64,000 bases of DNA, taken from assembly GCA_023459355.1 (NCBI GenBank), contig JAEWUM010000040.1, positions 186,001-250,000 on the forward strand, given 5' to 3'. The notes beneath the pieces are model-generated. The model made no database searches. It had not been told where the DNA came from and saw only the letters and a program-made list of their open reading frames with translations. The translations under genes were made by a program, and so were the position numbers. Shown one piece after another: positions 43,201-52,650 of the stretch; the stretch's first letter is position 1, and each line of letters opens with the position of its first letter. Source of the stretch: Bacteroidota bacterium. Lineage in GTDB: Bacteria; Bacteroidota; Bacteroidia; Bacteroidales; Paludibacteraceae.

Positions 43201-44217
43201 GCCAACATGCGTGAAACAATCTTCAATCCGTTTATGCAATACCATGATCAGGATAATATTTATATGTCGGGCTTCGGAATTGGACTGTCTTTGGCAAGAA
43301 CACTCGCTGAGTTGCATTCCGGTTCTCTCAGTATTGATTCTGATCTGGCCTGTAATAATTTTATACTTACTTTACCGGTACTCAAAACAGTGAATAACAA
43401 AGATGTTTTGATTGATAGCCAGAAAACCGAAGATGAGACTGCAATTGTGAGTCATGACAAGCCCCTGATTCTTTTGGTTGAGGATAATCTTGAGTTGTTG
43501 AAATATACCAGGAAGAAACTCGCTGGTTTGTATAATGTGTTTACAAGTGCTAACGGCAAACAAGCATTAGAAATCGTAAATAATGAACCCGTAGATATAA
43601 TTGTTACAGATATTTCCATGCCTGAGATGGATGGTTTGGAGCTGTGTGAACAGTTAAAAACAAATTTTGAGACCAGTCATATTCCGGTTATCATTCTATC
43701 AGCTCATGCTTCCATTCAATCGAAAATAGCAGGAATGGAGTATGGTGCAGATATTTATATTGAAAAACCATTCTCACTTGAGTTCCTGATTTCATGTATT
43801 GATGGATTGTTAAGTAAACGTCAAAAACTCAGGGAAGCATACAGCTCAGAAATTAAGCCAACTCCAAAGCATGCCAGTCTTTCTGCCCGCGATGAACAGT
43901 TCCTTTTATCTCTGGATGAAATAATCCTTTCAAATATGAGTGATCCGGAATTTTCTATTGAACAGCTTGCCGAGAATCTGTGCCTTAGTAAGTCAACACT
44001 GAACCGGAAAGTAAAAGGTTTATTGCAAATCACTCCGAATGATTATATTCGAACGAAACGTTTGATAATGGCAGCCAAACTGTTGGAAGAAGGATCGAAC
44101 AGGATTAATGAAACATGTTATCTGGTAGGGTTCAATACTCCGTCTTATTTTATTAAATGCTTCAAAAGCTATTATGGAAAGCTTCCTTCTGAATATATAG
44201 AAGAAAACAAGCAGTAA
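40216..44217 (+). CDS. Hybrid two-component system regulator (HTCS)
   Basis: A 1333-residue one-protein signalling system. A signal peptide leads to a periplasmic double propeller of two-component-regulator repeats (Gly-Phe-Leu-Trp-Ile-Gly-Thr type) and a Y_Y_Y domain. A membrane span near residue 800 follows, then a histidine kinase with the phospho-His in Ala-His-Glu-Ile-Lys-Thr-Pro near 845 and an ATPase, a receiver with Asp near 1128 (Val-Thr-Asp-Ile-Ser-Met-Pro), and an AraC-type DNA-binding domain at the end. It senses an oligosaccharide and activates the PUL, probably the SusC gene downstream. Start: ATG at 40216, giving a signal peptide; an upstream TTG would overlap the FG-GAP gene. 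Confidence 0.93.
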   Translation: MYMRCLRHRQTQLVCMLICIAAVFMFIVPVYAEESQLYFNQISTKNGLSHNRVHAIMQDSRGFLWIGTSDGLNRYDGITFKTFYKDELELNSSFIVTLCEDNQGNLWVGTDSGVTVYDSKKDQFKRFDLVSNTGLSIQNKVPLIQKDEKGFIWIAANNQGLFSYNPDKGELLNYFVKNGKQQLPANITTLYFDKNKRCWLGLYFDNLYYTDKNFKTLTPYTSSDGIQPFKRDYLTRIIKSPYNSIYIASVNKGVVEINLSLNSIKTIVSNSAKKFITNDLLLENDSELWLGTTDGLFKYNVATEETTHIESVQGDIFSLSDSEILSIAIDDSRGLWIGTYSSGLNHASYAYMDFEKFYKTGSSSSFIGSLVRGFVEDKDGNIWIGTEKSGLYKYSQKTHIIQKYTHKDLPDNIFGICYENENLWMGSYSGIYRLNIKNNQVKTYDRNNAESKLRDNKIYKIYKNSLNQILIGTTLGLLKYDETKDDLVSVKGYDGLFVCDILEDKQGNMWFATYADGLYKYEMDKDKIINFRHDPENQTTIPCNKILSIFEDTKNQIWITTHGAGFSRLNNDNTFTTYDIHKGLPNDIIYKIIEDDNENFWISSNKGLIKFTPEKEELKIYTHVDGLLNNEFNYNSGIKSNKGDIFFGSKDGFIKFNPKRFIPNKKVPNIVITDLLINNVPVKPNQPNSPLICAIAETRKVELKASQNTIELKFSILNFHSPANNILYYKLEGYNEIWQKASPYNTISFSNLPAGAYRLEIKGVSNDGVWNENHPPLEIVVLPKFYLSKTAFFIYIILILGLVVFSLYFIKKRTIDQQVKRQRAFEKNREIEIYNEKINFFSSIAHEIKTPLTLIKTPLQNIMNNGEFDVEIKEDLNLINQNTEQLSQLINELLDFSKVEKNGFRLYCVELDVIEKIEFLKYNFSGTAKEKNLKITFQTSSDHIFVFADEQGFIKIINNILSNALKYADTYIDIRVSVEQDKVILSFKNDGHIIPANMRETIFNPFMQYHDQDNIYMSGFGIGLSLARTLAELHSGSLSIDSDLACNNFILTLPVLKTVNNKDVLIDSQKTEDETAIVSHDKPLILLVEDNLELLKYTRKKLAGLYNVFTSANGKQALEIVNNEPVDIIVTDISMPEMDGLELCEQLKTNFETSHIPVIILSAHASIQSKIAGMEYGADIYIEKPFSLEFLISCIDGLLSKRQKLREAYSSEIKPTPKHASLSARDEQFLLSLDEIILSNMSDPEFSIEQLAENLCLSKSTLNRKVKGLLQITPNDYIRTKRLIMAAKLLEEGSNRINETCYLVGFNTPSYFIKCFKSYYGKLPSEYIEENKQ

Positions 44218-44420
44218 ATTGATTTTATAGCAATATACTCTGTTGTTAATGTACCTGTTTCCAGTGGTTTGAGTGCCTGTCTGCGTAGGTTATCCCTGTT
44301 TTTTTCTGAATGAATATATTATTGTATCAAATGATTATTTTCTTCTATTCAATGAAAATAATTGAGATTATTTTTGATGTGTAAAATCAGCCAATCATTA
44401 AATTTAATACTTATTATAAC

Positions 44421-47400
44421 ATGAAATACGGAATAAAGTTAACTTGGTTAGTGTTTTTCCTTTTACTTGTTCAAACATTAACGGCTCAGGGCAAAAGTGT
44501 TAACGGCCGGGTTCTTGATGAGAACGGAGAACCGCTCATTGGAGCAACGGTTTTGGTTAAAGGCACAAATGTCGGTGTAATAACAGATAATAACGGAAAC
44601 TTCACGTTAAACCTTACTCCCGGGAGTTTAGTTGTTGTCAGTTGTGTTGGTTATATTTCTCAATCAGTTAAGATAGAGAGTCAGTCGTTTATAAATATAC
44701 AGATGCAACCTGATATTAAAGTACTCGAAGATGTGGTGGTGGTAGGCTATGGAACACAAAAGAAAGTAAATCTGACCGGATCTGTTTCAACGGTTGACTA
44801 TTCAAAGCAATCGTTATCAAGACCCATAACGAGTACCGCATCGGTGCTTTCAGGATTAAGTTCAGGAGTACAGGTAATGCAAGGCTCGGGAAATCCATCC
44901 AACGAAAGTGTAACAATTAATGTCAGGGGAGTAGGAACTCTGAATACTTCTGCCCCTTTGGTGATTATTGATGGTTTTGAAGGTTCAATATCGGCAATCA
45001 ATCCCGATGATATTGAGACTGTTTCTATACTTAAGGACGCCGCATCATGTGCGATTTACGGAAACAGGGCTGCTAATGGTGTTATTTTGATTACAACCAA
45101 AACAGGAAAGGGAGAAAAACTTACTTTGTCGTATAGTGGCGTAGTTTCTTATAACCAACCTTCGAATCTTTATAAAGAAGTCTCAAATTACGCGGATTAT
45201 ATGGAGTTTATGAATGAGTCTGCTGAAAATGTAAACTCTTCACCTTCATTTTCTCAAACAACGATTGATTTATGGCGTGAAAAAGCAGCCGATCCAAATG
45301 GAATCTCCGAATCGGGGTATCCAAATTACGTAGCATATCCTAATATTGACTGGATGGAAGCGTTATTTACCGATACCTGGTATCAGAAGCATACGATTTC
45401 AGTTTCGGAGTCCTCCAAAAGATCAAATAATCTTTTTTCAGCAACCTATATGGACAATCCGGGAGTTATACAGGGAACCTCATCGAAAAAATATCAAATG
45501 CGCGCCAATATCACGAATAATATCAGGGAATGGCTACAAATCGGAACAAAGATATGGGGATATGAAAATAACGTTGACAGAAATCAGCTTGATAATGTGT
45601 TTTCATATATATCGCGTTCCAGTCCGGGCATCTATCCATACTACGATGGCAAGTTCGGACACCTTGAGAACAGCGAGGAAAGTACAACCGCAAGGAATAA
45701 TCTTTTTTTCCTGAACAGGACAGGAGGATATTATAAAAACACCCTCATCAATGCATCTGTATTTTCCAATGTTACTTTTCCATATAACATTAAGTACAAT
45801 GTGTCATTTAATTATAACCGTTACTGGAGTCAGCAGAAGTATTATGTAAATACGCTGAGTGCTTATTCATTCCGCAGGAATGAAGTTGCTTACAGTGGTT
45901 ATGCTCTTGAGAATTTGAATCTCTCCATGTATTATAGCGGAAATTATCGTTGGACTTTCCAAAATAACTTTACATGGAATAAAGTGTTCAATAAGATTCA
46001 TGAGTTTAGCGCATTGGCAGGTTACGAATCGACTTATTACAATTCAAACTGGACAAATGCAACAAAAACCGGACTAATTGATGATGCCATTACCGAACTT
46101 TCGACGGCTACAGAAATGACATCCATTACCGGGACACAACAGGATGAAGCGGCACAGTCTGTGTTCGGTCGTGTGACTTATGCTTATAACAGTCGATATT
46201 TACTTGAAGCGAATCTGCGTTACGACGGTTCATCAAAATTTGATGAAAAGAGCCGCTGGGGAGTTTTTCCCTCTTTCTCAATGGGGTGGCGCGTATCTGA
46301 AGAAGATTTTATGAAATTATCGCCATTCGACAATCTCAAAATAAGAACATCCTGGGGCAAATTAGGTAATAATAGCATTAGCAACTATGCTTACCAGGCA
46401 ACTTATAATACTGGAATGAAGTATGCATTTGGAAATTCTATTTATAATGGAATTGCACAAACGGTTTTAAGTAACGGATATTTGAGATGGGAAAACACGA
46501 CCACGAGTAATATAGGGATAGATATAGGTGTATTGAAAAACCGTCTGACAGCAGAGATTGAAGCTTATTATAAGAAAACTGATGGGATTCTTTACAGAGC
46601 CCCAATTTATGCAACTGTTGGAAACAAAACAGCTCCTTATCAGAATTTATGTGAGGTAACTAACAAAGGAGCTGAAGTTACGCTAACCTGGCAGGATAAA
46701 GCCGGAGATTTTAATTATCGTATTTCTGTCAATGGTTCCAAAAATTACAATCTTGTCTCCAAATACAAAGGTAAGCTTGTTGAAGGTTGGGTTGAGAATC
46801 AGGATGGGACAAGAACCTATAAATCAAATATCGGAGATGTAACAACCATGGTAGGCGATTTTAGAAGGGTGTTGGAAGGTAAGATAATCAATGAATATCA
46901 TTTGTTGAATGTGTATTCAGGTGATGGAACTTATTTTAATACAGACGGAACTGTAAATATAAACGGAGGTCCGATAGACGGTATGATTCGTACGGAAGAA
47001 GATATGACCTGGTTGAGCGAAATGGTGAACTCGGGGTATACGTTTTATCCCAACCAGAGTATTCGCAAAACTGGGATATGGTTTGGGGATTATATATATG
47101 CGGATGTTAATGAAGATGGAATTTACGGAAATGATTATGATAAAACATTCCAGAATATCTCGCTTACACCCAAAATGTATTATGGATTACAAGCAAGCGC
47201 TTCCTGGAAAGGCTTTGATTTCTCGATGAACTGGTCAGGTGCCGCCGGTTTTGCAATATATTGGAGGTATCTCGGATTAAATTCATATTCCACACAAGAT
47301 GGATTTTCTCTGCCTTATGAGATTGCTTATGATCATTATTTCTACAATCCCGACAATCCGGATGATCCGCGTACAAATATTACATCAAAAAATGCACGTT

Positions 47401-47672
47401 TAACGAAAAATTATCAGAATAATCAAAATGAGGCAAATTCGACACTTTGGTTATACAGAGGCGATTATCTTAAACTGAAGAATCTGACATTTGGATACAC
47501 AGTACCCGATACATGGATTAAAAAGATTCATCTGAGTGACCTGAGACTCTTTGTTAGCGGAGAGAACCTCCTGACAATAACCGATTTCCCCGGAATGGAT
47601 CCTGAAATGCAAACTGCTACAGGTTATGTGACAATGAAACAATTTGCTTTTGGTGTGAATGTTAGTTTTTAA
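44421..47672 (+). CDS. susC: SusC-family TonB-dependent outer-membrane transporter
   Basis: A 1083-residue outer-membrane protein. The signal peptide ends near Ala-Gln (residue 23). A carboxypeptidase-regulatory-like domain follows (about 27-105), then a plug with the Val-Arg-Gly-Val-Gly-Thr-Leu motif and Val-Val-Val-Gly-Tyr-Gly-Thr-Gln, and a 22-strand barrel ending in a terminal Phe. It imports oligosaccharides with TonB energy, together with SusD. It follows the HTCS by 204 bases, which likely hold its regulated promoter. The length is normal for the family. Confidence 0.95.
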   Translation: MKYGIKLTWLVFFLLLVQTLTAQGKSVNGRVLDENGEPLIGATVLVKGTNVGVITDNNGNFTLNLTPGSLVVVSCVGYISQSVKIESQSFINIQMQPDIKVLEDVVVVGYGTQKKVNLTGSVSTVDYSKQSLSRPITSTASVLSGLSSGVQVMQGSGNPSNESVTINVRGVGTLNTSAPLVIIDGFEGSISAINPDDIETVSILKDAASCAIYGNRAANGVILITTKTGKGEKLTLSYSGVVSYNQPSNLYKEVSNYADYMEFMNESAENVNSSPSFSQTTIDLWREKAADPNGISESGYPNYVAYPNIDWMEALFTDTWYQKHTISVSESSKRSNNLFSATYMDNPGVIQGTSSKKYQMRANITNNIREWLQIGTKIWGYENNVDRNQLDNVFSYISRSSPGIYPYYDGKFGHLENSEESTTARNNLFFLNRTGGYYKNTLINASVFSNVTFPYNIKYNVSFNYNRYWSQQKYYVNTLSAYSFRRNEVAYSGYALENLNLSMYYSGNYRWTFQNNFTWNKVFNKIHEFSALAGYESTYYNSNWTNATKTGLIDDAITELSTATEMTSITGTQQDEAAQSVFGRVTYAYNSRYLLEANLRYDGSSKFDEKSRWGVFPSFSMGWRVSEEDFMKLSPFDNLKIRTSWGKLGNNSISNYAYQATYNTGMKYAFGNSIYNGIAQTVLSNGYLRWENTTTSNIGIDIGVLKNRLTAEIEAYYKKTDGILYRAPIYATVGNKTAPYQNLCEVTNKGAEVTLTWQDKAGDFNYRISVNGSKNYNLVSKYKGKLVEGWVENQDGTRTYKSNIGDVTTMVGDFRRVLEGKIINEYHLLNVYSGDGTYFNTDGTVNINGGPIDGMIRTEEDMTWLSEMVNSGYTFYPNQSIRKTGIWFGDYIYADVNEDGIYGNDYDKTFQNISLTPKMYYGLQASASWKGFDFSMNWSGAAGFAIYWRYLGLNSYSTQDGFSLPYEIAYDHYFYNPDNPDDPRTNITSKNARLTKNYQNNQNEANSTLWLYRGDYLKLKNLTFGYTVPDTWIKKIHLSDLRLFVSGENLLTITDFPGMDPEMQTATGYVTMKQFAFGVNVSF

Positions 47673-47691
47673 TCAATTAAAATTTTAAGTT

Positions 47692-49452
47692 ATGTCAAGA
47701 GTTCATAAAATAATATTTTTCCCATTGTTTCTGATGTTGATAAACGGTTGTTCGTCTGACATGCTGAATTTGTATCCTTATGACGAAATGAGTTCCGGAA
47801 ACGTGTGGAACAAGGCTTCATTGGCAGAATTGGCTGTAACAGGTGTTTATAATAATTTGCTGTATGATTATAATGCTGCTTCGCAAGCACGACTTAACTG
47901 GGACGCATTCTCATCAATTATGGATCCTTCGTCATCTATCTATAACAATTATTCTTTGTTGCTGGGAACAATCACTTCAAATGAATCATCTTTTGAAACA
48001 TATTGGAAGGTTTTTTATGAAGGTATTTCCCGGGCCAATGATGTAATTGGCAATATTCACAAGGTTCCGGATATGACAGATGAAAAGAAAGCACAGTATA
48101 TTGCAGAATGTAAATTTATACGTGCATACTATTATTACCGTTTGAATGTGCTGTGGCGGGGAGTTCCACTGTACATGGAACCTACTGAAGTAGCTGATTA
48201 TAGCAAGGCCAGAAGTTCAGAGTCGGACGTGTGGAAAGCAATTGTTGAAGATCTCACTGATTGTGTTGAAGAACCCAACCTTCCTGCTAAGTATTCATCC
48301 GGTAGTACTTCTTTTGGACGTGCCACGAAAGCTGCCGCTTATACATTGCGTGGGAAAGTCTTTTTATGGCAAAAAAACTGGAATGCTGCTCAATCGGATT
48401 TTGAAGAGGTTACAAAAATGGGTTATGGTTTATTTCAGTCTGGATATGCCAACTTATTCAAATTTGCAAATGAGAAATGTGATGAAATAATTTTTTCTAT
48501 CCAGATGGAGGAGGAAAGTGGTTATGGAAGTGCCCGACCATACCGCTATGGTAATCCGTTAACAGCAGGAAATGGTTATAGTTTCTTCTTTTTTAATACA
48601 CGTTTTGCTGATAGTTTTGAATGTATAGACGGGAAGCCGTTTAACTGGGATGATTATATCCCGGGTTATTCATCAATGCAACCGAAAGCCAGATCGGTAT
48701 ATTTCCTCAGAGATGGTTTGAAGGCCAAGGAAAAGGCAGAAATGAGTACTTATGGAGCTGATATGACCCAATATCTATCAGCCGGAAATGAAGCCCGTAT
48801 TCAATCGGCCTATCAAAACAGGGATCCACGAATGTCGGCAACTATGATACTACCATATTCGACATACGAAGGTGGTCTTACCGGGGCAACATATACTTAT
48901 ACATACCGGTGGCCATATCGGGGTTATGATGCTAAAGACCCGTTTGATTTCCGTTCCAATTTGAATAATTACATGCTCTATTCAATCAGGAAATTTGTTC
49001 CGGTTGGACGAGAAAATATTTTTACACAATATAACCCGGTTGATATTCCAATTTTCAGATATGCAGATGTGTTATTATGTCTTGCTGAAGCGCTGAACGA
49101 ACAGGATGAAACAGGTGAAGCAGTTAAATATGTGAATATGGTTAGAAACAGAGCAGGTATAGCTCCTTTAAATTCAAATGCTTATACACAAGTTGCTGAT
49201 AAAGCAGAAATGCGTAGAAGAATACGACATGAACGCAGTGTGGAGCTGGCAGGAGAGGAGCAAATCTATTTTGACGAATTAAGATGGGAAATATGGAAAG
49301 AGAAGAAATTTGCATCCGGAAATGGATTGTTGGAAGTTTGGGGTGCACCCGTATATGAATATTTCTGGGTTGGTGATCAATGTTTACTTTGGGCACTACC
49401 AGCATCCGAATGTGAGAAAAATACCAACCTGAAACAAAATCCTGACTGGTGA
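47692..49452 (+). CDS. susD: SusD/RagB-family surface glycan-binding lipoprotein
   Basis: A 586-residue lipoprotein (Ile-Asn-Gly-Cys lipobox, Cys20) with the TPR-type helical fold of SusD: an N-terminal SusD-like part, the Ala-Phe-Ile-Arg-Ala-Tyr-Tyr-Tyr element and the C-terminal RagB/SusD region (Arg-Tyr-Ala-Asp-Val-Leu-Leu-Cys-Leu-Ala-Glu-Ala, later Glu-Arg-Ser-Val-Glu-Leu-Ala-Gly-Glu). It forms a lid on SusC and binds the glycan at the cell surface. It follows susC by 19 bases in one operon. Confidence 0.95.
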   Translation: MSRVHKIIFFPLFLMLINGCSSDMLNLYPYDEMSSGNVWNKASLAELAVTGVYNNLLYDYNAASQARLNWDAFSSIMDPSSSIYNNYSLLLGTITSNESSFETYWKVFYEGISRANDVIGNIHKVPDMTDEKKAQYIAECKFIRAYYYYRLNVLWRGVPLYMEPTEVADYSKARSSESDVWKAIVEDLTDCVEEPNLPAKYSSGSTSFGRATKAAAYTLRGKVFLWQKNWNAAQSDFEEVTKMGYGLFQSGYANLFKFANEKCDEIIFSIQMEEESGYGSARPYRYGNPLTAGNGYSFFFFNTRFADSFECIDGKPFNWDDYIPGYSSMQPKARSVYFLRDGLKAKEKAEMSTYGADMTQYLSAGNEARIQSAYQNRDPRMSATMILPYSTYEGGLTGATYTYTYRWPYRGYDAKDPFDFRSNLNNYMLYSIRKFVPVGRENIFTQYNPVDIPIFRYADVLLCLAEALNEQDETGEAVKYVNMVRNRAGIAPLNSNAYTQVADKAEMRRRIRHERSVELAGEEQIYFDELRWEIWKEKKFASGNGLLEVWGAPVYEYFWVGDQCLLWALPASECEKNTNLKQNPDW

Positions 49453-49504
49453 TTTTTGTTCGTAAGAGAATGTATGTAACAATTAATATATAAATAGAAC
49501 CGGA

Positions 49505-50611
49505 ATGAAACGAGCATTATTTTATGTAGTTCTTTTTTTGCAAATGACACTTTTAATGTCATGTAAACAACAGCCTGAACATAATTTGGTACGCCATTAT
49601 GAGCGCTGGAGTCTCGAAGAAATCAATGAGTGGTATGACAGGCAGGACTGGCTGGTTGGTGTCAATTACATTCCTTCAAATAAAGTTAACCAGATAGATA
49701 TGTGGCAGGCATCATCTTTTGATGCTGATATTATGGATAAGGAGTTAGCTATGGCTGAGGAATTAGGTTTTAATGTAGTACGTGTATTCCTGCATGATCT
49801 CGTTTATAATGAAGACCCAACAGGTTTTAAAGAACGTTTTGAGAAGTTTTTATCGATTGCACAAAGTCATGGAATAAGAACAATTCCGACATTTTTTACC
49901 AATGGAGGAAAGGAAGATAAAAGAATGCTGGGAAAACAGCCTGATGAAATTCCGGGGACACATAATATTCACTGGGCCAGAACGCCCGGACAGGAAATTG
50001 CACATGATCCATCAAAATATTGTGTTTTGAAAAATTATGTCCAGGATTTTATCACAACGTTTGCTGAAGACGAACGCATTCTTTGTTGGTATTTGTATAA
50101 CGAACCATGGAATAATTCGATTTATCAAAAAAGGGATGTACCTCATAAAGTAAATCCCTACAATTTGCTTCGGTCTGTTTTTGAGTGGGCAAGGGAGTGT
50201 GGACCAACGCAACCATTAACAGCTTGCATGTATGTTCAAGCATGCCCAACTGATGCATTTCTGGGAGAAAATGCAGATATAATAACGTTTCATTGTTATA
50301 AAACACCTGAAGTTTTAGAAGAATGGATCAGGCAACTTAAACGGTTTGAACGACCAATTATGTGTGGAGAATACATGGGACGACCGGTCTCTACATTCAA
50401 AGATTTTATGCCAATTCTGAAAGAGAATAATGTAATTGCTGTGAGCTTTGGTTTAACAGCCGGGAAACCCGGTTTTTACAATCAGTGGAACAGCCCCCCT
50501 TCTGACGTAATGCCAACAGTATGGTTCCACGATATTTTAACCGCTGATGGTATTCCATATGATAAAGAAGAGGTGGAGTTTATAAAAAGAATGACAGGTA
50601 AAATATTATAA
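49505..50611 (+). CDS. Clan GH-A (GH5-like) glycoside hydrolase lipoprotein
   Basis: A 368-residue lipoprotein (lipobox Leu-Met-Ser-Cys, Cys20) with a TIM-barrel of clan GH-A. The acid/base is Glu200 in Tyr-Asn-Glu-Pro-Trp, and the nucleophile candidate is Glu289 in Cys-Gly-Glu-Tyr-Met-Gly. The early strand Asn-Val-Val-Arg-Val-Phe-Leu fits GH5-like enzymes. It should cut a beta-linked polysaccharide at the surface. The exact family and bond are not assigned. It follows susD by 52 bases. Confidence 0.85.
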   Translation: MKRALFYVVLFLQMTLLMSCKQQPEHNLVRHYERWSLEEINEWYDRQDWLVGVNYIPSNKVNQIDMWQASSFDADIMDKELAMAEELGFNVVRVFLHDLVYNEDPTGFKERFEKFLSIAQSHGIRTIPTFFTNGGKEDKRMLGKQPDEIPGTHNIHWARTPGQEIAHDPSKYCVLKNYVQDFITTFAEDERILCWYLYNEPWNNSIYQKRDVPHKVNPYNLLRSVFEWARECGPTQPLTACMYVQACPTDAFLGENADIITFHCYKTPEVLEEWIRQLKRFERPIMCGEYMGRPVSTFKDFMPILKENNVIAVSFGLTAGKPGFYNQWNSPPSDVMPTVWFHDILTADGIPYDKEEVEFIKRMTGKIL

Positions 50612-50647
50612 AGTTTTAATCTGGCAAAAGTACATAGTAGCAATATT

Positions 50648-52576
50648 ATGAAGTTGAAGTTATACATAACAATTTTTTTTACTGTTATTGCTGGCTCGTT
50701 GTTGTCCCAGGGTACTACAGTCTTTGTGAAAACTGGCGGTGTCGGGGATGGAATGTCTGCCGACAATCCGGTAAGTTCATTGACACTGGCATATAAGGTG
50801 CTGGGTAGTGAAGGCGGAACAATAGTTGTATGTGGAGATTTTGAACAAACTGCTACTTTCAGTGAACCTGCACATACAGGTGAAATTGTTATTACACAAG
50901 TGTGGAATGGTATTGATTATCGTGAGAATGGGGTGAATTTTTACAGGGTAAATGGTTCGGGAAAAAGATTTGCGCTTGGTGGTCCGACGAAATTTGAGAA
51001 TATCAGTTTTTATGGTGATGATTCAAATAATGTATATATACTGTTCTGCGCGAATTATCACCCTATTACGATGGGAAAAGGAATTTCTGTCTTTGGTTTT
51101 AAAAATACTGTAATTGCTACATCGCTCAGTATACTGGGGGGACATCAGTATGGGCAGGGTATTCCCGGAACCAGCGATCTTGATTCGCATATAACCATCG
51201 AAAGCGGTTTATTTCACATCGTAGGGTTTAATCGCCAGATAACAGAAACATATACAGGAACTGCACATATCAATATTGTTGGTGGAGAAATCCGTGCTAT
51301 TTACGGGGGATCTGTAAGTGGCACCGGTGGAAATATTAACCTGAATATATCCGGAGGTAAATTTGTTGGAGAGATATACGCAGGAACAACAGGTTCTAAT
51401 AAAGCGTCCGGAATTTCGTATGTGACTATTTCCGGTGGTGATTTTACTGAATGTTATTCTATTGTAGGAAGTATTGACGGAGGATCAACCGTTGATATAT
51501 CAACATTTGCTGGCCAGGAATTATTAAAACCAAAAATACAATCGTTCAACACGATCATTACTTCTGAAGGACAACAGAGTCAACTTCGTCCCAATGATGT
51601 GTTCAGTTACGGTAATTTCAATTCGGGGAATGGAATAGATTTGCCCTACCGGATTTGGTTTCCAAAAGACTATGACAGGTCAAAGCAATATCCGTTAGCC
51701 CTCTATATGCATGGAAACGGATCGGGAGGAGGTGATAATACAACACATTTAACCACTGCCGGTGCAGCTTATGTGTCCACTGTACTAAATAGTGATACCG
51801 CATGTATAATTCTGGCACCACAAAGTCCGAATGCCTCCGGAAACATGTGGGTGGGGCCGTATCCCGGGAATGCCTCTTATGCTGTCGCGAGTACTCCAAT
51901 AAGTAATACACTATCAGCAGCAAAAGAATTACTTGACAGTATAGTGGAAAGAGAAGGAGTGGATAAAAACCGTATTTATGTGTTTGGATCATCAAACGGA
52001 GGCGGTGCAACCTGGGATTTGCTCACCCGTTATCCTGATTTGTTTGCAGCAGGAATACCAATGGCAGGATGTGGAGAGTCATCCAATGCACTTGATATTG
52101 CCCCTTTTTTAAAGGCAATACCCATCTGGACATTTCATGGAGATAACGATGGGACGCTGAATGTGAGTGGAACACGGGGTATTGTCAATGCAATAAAGGC
52201 AGTTGGAGGGACAAAAATTGTTTACACTGAAATTCCGGGAGGGACACATAATATATGGACAATGGCGGCAGGGACAGCAGGTTTGTCAGAATGGATGTTT
52301 TCTCAAGAAAAAGATGAAAGTGGAATGAGTAATCGGGAAGATGTAAACATCAATGAGCCTTTTACTGTGAAGATCATAAATGGTAATCTGTTACATATTG
52401 ATGTTCCTGTCGATGCTGAAATGACTCTTTTTAATGCTTCAGGACAGCGATTAACGGTTCAGAGACTTCGTGCAGGCCTCAATAAGTTGAATGTGAACAT
52501 TCCTGCGGGCTTTTACTTCTTGAGTATGAGTTTCAATAGTCAAGTATATTGCAAAAATATATTCAAATGTAATTAA
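50648..52576 (+). CDS. Beta-solenoid/esterase fusion with T9SS sorting domain
   Basis: A 642-residue secreted protein in three parts. After a signal peptide, residues about 20-310 form a right-handed beta-helix-like region with repeated Ile-x-Gly-Gly units (Ile-Ser-Gly-Gly-Lys-Phe, Ile-Val-Gly-Gly-Glu-Ile). Residues about 335-560 are an alpha/beta-hydrolase esterase with Ser in Gly-Ser-Ser-Asn-Gly-Gly (about 449), Asp in Gly-Asn-Asp-Asp-Gly-like (about 500) and His in Gly-Gly-Thr-His-Asn (about 533), like CE1/PHB-depolymerase enzymes. The last 70 residues are a T9SS sorting domain. Likely removes ester groups (acetyl or feruloyl) from the glycan. Confidence 0.85.
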   Translation: MKLKLYITIFFTVIAGSLLSQGTTVFVKTGGVGDGMSADNPVSSLTLAYKVLGSEGGTIVVCGDFEQTATFSEPAHTGEIVITQVWNGIDYRENGVNFYRVNGSGKRFALGGPTKFENISFYGDDSNNVYILFCANYHPITMGKGISVFGFKNTVIATSLSILGGHQYGQGIPGTSDLDSHITIESGLFHIVGFNRQITETYTGTAHINIVGGEIRAIYGGSVSGTGGNINLNISGGKFVGEIYAGTTGSNKASGISYVTISGGDFTECYSIVGSIDGGSTVDISTFAGQELLKPKIQSFNTIITSEGQQSQLRPNDVFSYGNFNSGNGIDLPYRIWFPKDYDRSKQYPLALYMHGNGSGGGDNTTHLTTAGAAYVSTVLNSDTACIILAPQSPNASGNMWVGPYPGNASYAVASTPISNTLSAAKELLDSIVEREGVDKNRIYVFGSSNGGGATWDLLTRYPDLFAAGIPMAGCGESSNALDIAPFLKAIPIWTFHGDNDGTLNVSGTRGIVNAIKAVGGTKIVYTEIPGGTHNIWTMAAGTAGLSEWMFSQEKDESGMSNREDVNINEPFTVKIINGNLLHIDVPVDAEMTLFNASGQRLTVQRLRAGLNKLNVNIPAGFYFLSMSFNSQVYCKNIFKCN

Positions 52577-52650
52577 CAATTAACAGCATACAAGTATGCG
52601 ACAGCTTTAGTGATATTCTGATATAATATTTACAATTAAAATTTTACACC